Positions 59,917 through 64,000 of a DNA stretch of 64,000 nt are shown here, one piece after another (the first letter of the stretch is position 1; every line of letters begins with the position of its first letter). A program made the position numbers and the translations under genes. The notes under the pieces are model-generated. The model had not been told where the DNA came from, made no database searches, and was given only the letters and a program-made list of their open reading frames with translations. The stretch is from Apostichopus japonicus (taxonomy: Eukaryota > Echinodermata > Holothuroidea > Aspidochirotida > Stichopodidae), in NCBI RefSeq assembly GCF_037975245.1, contig NC_092576.1, positions 21,391,611 through 21,455,610 of the forward strand, written 5' to 3'.

Positions 59917-61752
59917 AATGTCGAATTTTATCGAATGTGCGGTACCGATCATTCGAATGTTCCCAAACGATCAATCGAATGTGCGGTACAGATCAATCGA
60001 ATGTGCGGTACCGATCATTCGAATGTTCCCTAACGATCAATCGAATGTGCGGTACCGATCAATCGAATGTTCCGTTCCGATCAATCGAATGTTCCCTATC
60101 GATCAATCGAATGTGCGGTACAAATCAATCGAATGTGCGGTACCGATCATTCGAATGTTCCCTAATGATCAATCGAATGTGCGGTACCGATCAATCGAAT
60201 GTTCTGTTCCGATCAATCGAATGTTCCGTACCGATCAATCGAATGTGCGGTACCGATCAATCGAATGTGCGGTACCGATCAATCGATTGTGCGGTACCGA
60301 TCAATCGAATGTGCGGTTCCGATCAATCGAATGTTCCGTACCGATCAATCGAATGTTTGTGTACCGATCAATCGAATGTTCCGTACCGATCAATCGATTG
60401 TGCGATACCGATCATTCGAATGTTCCCTAACGATCAATCGAATGTGCGGTACCGATCAATCGAATGTTCTGTTCCGATCAATCGAATGTTCCGTACCGAT
60501 CAATCGAATAAGCGTTACCGATCAATCGAATGTTCCTTGCCGATCAATCGAATGTGCGGTACTGATCAATCGAATGTGCGGTACCGATCAATCGAATGTT
60601 CCGTGCCGATCAATCGAATGTGCGGTACCGATCAATCGAATGTGCGGTACCGATCAATCGAATGTTCCGTACCGATCAATCGAATGTTGTGTACCGATCA
60701 TTCGAATGTTCCCTAACGATCAATCGAATGTGCGGTACAAATCAATCGAATGTGCGGTACCGATCAATCGAATGTTCGGTACCGATCAATCGAATATGCG
60801 GTACCGATCAATCGAATGTTCCGTTCCGATCAATCGAATGTTCCGTACCGATCAATCGAATGTGCGGTACCGATCTATCGAATGTTTGTGTACCGATCAA
60901 TCGAATGTTCCGTACCGATCAATCGAATGTGCGGTACTGATCAATCGAATGTTCCGTTCCGATCAATCGAATGTGCGGTACCGATCAATCGAATGTGCGG
61001 TACCCATCAATCGAATGTTTGTGTACCGATCAATCGAATGTTCCGTGCCGATCAATCGAATGTGCGGTACCGATCAATCGAATGTTCCGTACCGATCAAT
61101 CGAATGTGCAGTAACGATCAATCGAATGTTCCGTTTCGATCAATCGAATGTGCGGTACTGATCAATCGAATGTTTGTGTACCGATCAATCGAATGTTCCG
61201 TGCCGATCAATCGAATGTGCGGTACCAATCATTCGAATGTTCCCTAACGATCAATCGAATGTGCGGTACAGATCAATCGAATGTGCGGTACCGATCATTC
61301 GAATGTTCCCTAACGATCAATCGAATGTGCGGTACCGATCAATCGAATGTTCCGTTCCTATCAATCGAATGTTCCGTACCGATCAATCGAATGTGCGTTA
61401 CCGATCAATCGAATGTTCCTTCCCGATCAATTGAATGTTCCGTACCGACCGATCAATCGAATGTTCCGTACCGATCAATCGAATGTTCCGTACCGATCAA
61501 TCGAATGTGCGGTAACGATCAATCGAATGTGCAGTACCGATCAATCGAATGTGCGGTACCGATCAATCGAATGTTCGGTACCGATCAATCGAATGTTCCT
61601 TGCCGATCAATCGAATGTGCGGTACCGATCAATCGAATGTGCGGTACCGATCATTCGAATGTGCGGTACCGATCGATCAAATGTGCGGTACCGATCAATC
61701 GAATGTTCCGTACCGATCAATCGAATGTGCGGTACCGATCAATCGAATATGC

Positions 61753-61758
61753 GGTACC
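61753..61758. repeat. Orientation switch, third copy
   Basis: Third copy of the GGTACC-centred switch, 2,075 bp after the second. This is the last orientation change before the satellite ends. Confidence 0.88.
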
Positions 61759-61878
61759 GAACATTCGATTGATCGGTACCGCACATTCGATTGATCGGCA
61801 CGGAACATTCGATTGATCGGTACCGCACATTCGATTGATCGGTACGGCACACTCGAATGATCGGTACCCTACACTCGT
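61756..61878 (+). repeat. Terminal satellite arm, right edge of the array
   Basis: Last satellite units of the window, in + orientation. They degrade toward the edge (CACTCGAATGATCGG, then ACACTCGTCC), as expected at an array margin where exchange no longer homogenises copies. The identical decayed form at copies 1 and 2 shows that the edge existed before it was duplicated. Confidence 0.85.
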
Positions 61879-62133
61879 CCTAATCAGCAACGACCTAGAC
61901 ATATTTTGGTGCGACTTACCACATTCCAAGATAAACTTACTACTCTACGGAAGCAGCGAACCTCGCTCATCGATAAGGAGTATTTTATCACTGACGATCT
62001 CACCCATGCTGATATACTGGAGAAGCAGAAATGAAGTGATCGTGTTTCGCAATTATACTCGGAAGGTATTAAACTGCGATTTTTGTCAGGTCAATGGCGT
62101 GATCAAAATGGTAAACCATTTAACTTCTCCTAA
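61873..62133 (+). pseudogene. L1-type ORF1 protein, C-terminal domain remnant
   Basis: The longest version of the spacer-coded protein: 86 codons in one frame ending at TAA 62,131-62,133, broken by one in-frame TGA at 62,032-62,034. Near the start it has RPRHILVRLT, then a K/R-rich helix (DKLTTLRKQR), ITDDLTHADIL at about codons 39-49, and EGIKLRFLSG followed by NGKPFNF at the end. Order and spacing fit the C-terminal domain of L1-family ORF1 proteins, where RPRHI-VR, the (A/D)DL helix and a late K-L-F strand recur; this is family knowledge applied by eye, not a search result. The N-terminal coiled coil and RRM are absent, replaced by satellite. An ORF2 endonuclease remnant follows on the same strand, the normal L1 order. 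No function is expected. Confidence 0.62.
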
Positions 62134-62341
62134 TTGCCATTTTGTAGTTGTCTAGTTTTCTCCAGCACTGTGGGCCCGATGTATCTTCCTGGTAATCGTA
62201 GTACTCTGCTGTTTTTCGACGTTGACCCGCCCCTGCTCCAAGACAGCCTATCTCTCAAGGTCAGATTTTTCTGATAGCTGTTTGGAATTTAGTTCTCTTC
62301 TTTTTCTGTTTACTTTATACCACTGTATCTAACGTAACTGT
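62134..62341. other. Flanking DNA with no recognised feature
   Basis: About 200 bp between the ORF1 remnant and the first G-rich repeat. It contains no satellite unit, no long open frame and no motif I recognise. A short open stretch continues through the start but lacks the character of a known family. Confidence 0.5.
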
Positions 62342-62430
62342 CAGTGGCGTAGGAAGGTACTTTTGGGTGGGGGCTGAAGACTGATGGCCGGCCTGGGGAG
62401 GGGTCTAAGGGGAGGGGTGTAATGTTTTAA
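62342..62430 (+). repeat. G-rich dispersed repeat fragment 1
   Basis: Begins CAGTGGCGTAGGAAGG and runs into G-rich sequence (GGGTGGGGGC, GGGGAGGGG twice). A GGCGTAG..AGG start followed by purine/G-rich tracts is common at the ends of dispersed elements in cnidarian, sponge and mollusc genomes. Two related stretches follow at 63,331 and 63,640. I cannot assign a family. Confidence 0.5.
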
Positions 62431-62540
62431 GCATTTCCAGGTGGCCTCAGATGCAATTTGGTGGAAAATAGCACACTACAACACCCACTCCATTTTGTAA
62501 ATAATTTTGCATTTCACCTGGCCTTAGATGCAATTTGGTG
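62431..62540 (+). repeat. Imperfect direct repeat, about 78-bp period
   Basis: Two copies of a 32-33-bp segment, 62,431-62,463 and 62,509-62,540. Both read GCATTTC, then TGGCCT, then AGATGCAATTTGGTG, with a few differences. They lie just after the G-rich fragment and may be an internal repeat of the same element. Confidence 0.75.
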
Positions 62541-62688
62541 CTCCAAATGAGGATTTTTTTTCTGACAAAATGTTCTGAGCACCAATGACGAATGTTGTTA
62601 TCATTTATTGAGAAATGAAAAAGGGGTTTTCTGACCCAGCAAACTTAGTTTAATATTATCCTATAAGTAGAAGTACATTCTGATTTAA
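62541..62688. other. AT-rich DNA with no recognised feature
   Basis: About 150 bp with T8 and A5 runs between the direct repeat and the endonuclease remnant. No open frame or family motif seen. It may include the decayed start of ORF2. Confidence 0.45.
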
Positions 62689-63328
62689 GTAAAATTTGTT
62701 TCGTTCAATGCTCATGGGTACTAACTATATGAATAAAAGAAAATTGTTTATTTATTTACGTAATCGTCGTTTTGACATTATTTTACTACAAGAGACTCAC
62801 TCTATCCCTTGTGACGTTAACTCTTGGTCAAAAGAATGGGGTGGTAATCTTCTTCTTTCCCATGGGGATAATAACAGTAGAGGTGTTGGTTTATATTTCA
62901 ACCCGAAACTCAATATTACTATTATAAGAACTAGGGTCGATGAAAATGGAAGGTATATTATTATTGATTTAAATGTTTACGATCAGATTTATACTGTAAT
63001 TAATGTTTAAGGTCCAAACAAGGATGACCCATTTTTCTTTAGTAATATTACACAACATTTGACAGCATTTGATTGTACATCGATTATTTGGGACGGTGAT
63101 TTTAAGTTTGTAGGTAATTTAACTCATGATAAAGTTAGAGAGTTGCAAAGAACTAATTTTAATGCCCGTCAAACTATACTTCAGATAGCAGAAAATCATG
63201 ATCTTGTTGATGTTCGGCTTTTCACCTCGCATTCTTCTGTTAATTCTATTCACTGTCGACTTGATTTCTTTTGGTGTTCTAGACAAATTGTTCAAACTGT
63301 AAGTGCAGCTAACATTGTTTCTATTTAG
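62689..63328 (+). pseudogene. ORF2 endonuclease domain remnant, L1/Tx1-type retrotransposon
   Basis: Reads as the AP-endonuclease-like (EEP) domain that nicks target DNA for target-primed reverse transcription. It starts VKFVSFNAHG (frame of 62,689), shifts frame at about 62,716-62,722, and continues NYMNKRKLFIYL, IILLQETHS (catalytic Glu), EWGGNLLLSHG, RGVGLYF and GRYIIIDL. A TAA stop at 63,008-63,010 stands exactly where the family has the catalytic Tyr of the (V/I)Y(A/G)PN motif; GPNKDDPFFF follows in frame. The GDFN motif is GDFK here. About 10 residues seem lost before CRLDFFWCS, and the domain stops before the C-terminal SDH motif. No reverse transcriptase follows; a G-rich repeat interrupts it. 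Clearly dead, with no signal of selection for coding. Confidence 0.88.
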
Positions 63329-63330
63329 GT

Positions 63331-63446
63331 CCGACCAGGGACGTAGCTAAGGCCTGATGATTGGGGGTGTAGTGGCTGAAATTCCAACTGGATGGGTTTT
63401 GGAGCCAGAAAATTCCGACTGCTGCCTTGTACCCCCCCCCCCCCCC
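63331..63446 (+). repeat. G-rich dispersed repeat fragment 2 with C15 run
   Basis: Starts CCAGGGACGTAGCTAAGG immediately after the endonuclease remnant, then GATTGGGGGTG, and ends in a run of 15 C at 63,432-63,446. It resembles the start of fragments 1 and 3 and appears to truncate the ORF2 remnant. The homopolymer length may be unreliable in the assembly. Confidence 0.5.
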
Positions 63447-63639
63447 GCACTAATCGTCAACGATACGGTCAGTGTCAGTCAGGCACCCATCTTTCGCGAC
63501 TGCACTTTTGTTCCGAACTTTTTTCGATACATTTGTACCTTATGGGGCAAAGTTTTTGCATATGTTGATGGCACTTTTAAACTTCCGTAGATTAGCATTG
63601 AGTGTTTAATGGTATACCATAGAGACAATGAATATTCCA
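63447..63639. other. Flanking DNA with no recognised feature
   Basis: About 190 bp without a supported gene. A small open frame crosses it but begins inside the G-rich repeat and shows no family similarity that I can see. Confidence 0.45.
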
Positions 63640-63735
63640 ACGACGTAGTCAGGAATTTGAAAGGGGGAGCACTTTTTGCGACTGATATGGGGGAGGGGTA
63701 TTAGGGGAGGGGGTGTCCCCCTCCCCTTTGAGATA
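63640..63735 (+). repeat. G-rich dispersed repeat fragment 3 with hairpin
   Basis: Begins CCAACGACGTAGTCAGGAAT (from about 63,637), then AAAGGGGGAGCAC and GGGGGAGGGG, the same layout as fragments 1 and 2. It contains a perfect inverted repeat: 63,703-63,713 (AGGGGAGGGGG) pairs with 63,717-63,727 across the three-base loop TGT. The G tracts also give quadruplex potential. Confidence 0.55.
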
Positions 63736-64000
63736 TTTTTGAACAATTGAAGATCCTTTGATTCGATCTGGTGCCATTTGTTGCCAGTTTCATCATTATC
63801 ATATGATATCATATTATCAGCAGATTTTGTTTCCTGTTTGAATTCCTTTTACATGTTCTTTTACATAATATATCAGAAAGACAAACATAGTGCTCGTTTA
63901 CAATTTTTCCAGAAGGATGATTCGTGTTTATTGTCCAATGTCTGGACTTTAATACATTTGACGAACTTAACTGATGGACAATATAAACTTTCATATTTTG
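63736..64000. other. AT-rich DNA with no recognised feature
   Basis: Right end of the window. Two short minus-strand frames (63,606-63,812 and 63,809-63,994) have no recognisable motif, and the first overlaps the G-rich repeat, so neither is called. A 14-bp AT-rich palindrome (ATATGATATCATAT) lies at 63,801-63,814. Confidence 0.45.

Larger units (their letters stand above)
59917..61991. repeat. Composite macro-unit 2, 2,075 bp
   Basis: Second period of the macro-repeat: inverted-orientation satellite 59,917-61,755, switch at 61,753-61,758, + arm to about 61,878, spacer start to 61,991. Compared with macro-unit 1 it lacks 265 bp (eleven 22-bp units plus one 23-bp unit) after about 60,375, where macro-unit 1 continues to 58,618. 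It has 312 bp more satellite further right, which gives the 47-bp net difference. It includes a rare compressed join, GTACCGACCGATCAATCG, near 61,443. Confidence 0.85.

Noticed and set aside
1-61878. Telomeric or known centromeric repeat
   Set aside because: The unit does not contain TTAGGG, TTAGG or similar telomere motifs, and I see no CENP-B-box-like sequence. Location on a chromosome cannot be judged from the window.
63432-63446. C15 homopolymer as a functional element
   Set aside because: Likely a slippage-prone tract of the dispersed repeat. Its length is also sensitive to sequencing error.
63703-63727. G/C-rich hairpin as a transcription terminator
   Set aside because: The setting is eukaryotic repeat DNA with no gene upstream and no T tract after the stem. 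A transposon-end hairpin is more likely.
63606-63994. Two short minus-strand frames at the right end
   Set aside because: The first overlaps the G-rich repeat and its Pro-rich part is just the translated C tract. The second has no recognisable motif and ordinary AT-rich composition.

Overview
The window is almost entirely satellite DNA from a eukaryote, most likely an invertebrate animal. A 22-bp unit with core ATTGATCGGTACCG (one clean copy is positions 1-22) is repeated head to tail for about 61.9 kb. I see no functional protein-coding gene and no RNA gene. The only gene-like sequence is at the right end: decayed pieces of an L1/Tx1-type non-LTR retrotransposon (the C-terminal domain of ORF1, then the endonuclease domain of ORF2) among G-rich dispersed repeats. 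That element type plus GGCGTAG..AGG/G-rich repeats suggests a cnidarian, sponge, mollusc or similar genome, but the species cannot be fixed from sequence alone.

Layout. 1-47,710: main array, core on the + strand, about 2,170 units, no foreign insertion seen. 47,711-57,652: the same satellite in the opposite orientation, about 450 units. The switch is a perfect 38-bp palindrome centred on the GGTACC inside the unit. 57,653-57,775: the array flips back for about five units and then meets a non-satellite spacer (to 57,888) that encodes a piece of an L1-type ORF1 protein. This composite (inverted-orientation satellite, flip, short + arm, spacer) is duplicated in tandem as macro-units 57,889-59,916 (2,028 bp) and 59,917-61,991 (2,075 bp). 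Only at the third spacer does the ORF1 reading frame continue into ordinary flanking DNA, to a stop at 62,133. 62,134-64,000: non-satellite DNA with G-rich repeat fragments, a 78-bp-period direct repeat and an endonuclease pseudogene (62,689-63,328).

Internal structure. The arrays are built from nested segmental duplications: a 5.53-kb tandem copy (11,503-22,072) with a third partial copy, five related 1.45-1.80-kb higher-order units (about 27-34.8 kb), an exactly abutting 3,691-bp tandem duplication (36,840-44,221) in which I found one substitution, and a 3,165/2,961-bp tandem pair in the inverted array (49,202-55,327). Main and inverted arrays carry different diagnostic variants, so they have been homogenised separately. 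This argues that the orientation switch is not a simple assembly fold-back.

The very long open frames are a property of the unit: one strand has no stop codon in any frame, and 22 bp shifts the frame by one, so three units (66 bp) read as a 22-residue peptide repeat. I treat them as non-coding. The most interesting feature is the set of orientation switches at the same internal dyad, together with amplification of retrotransposon ORF1 sequence inside the satellite macro-repeat.
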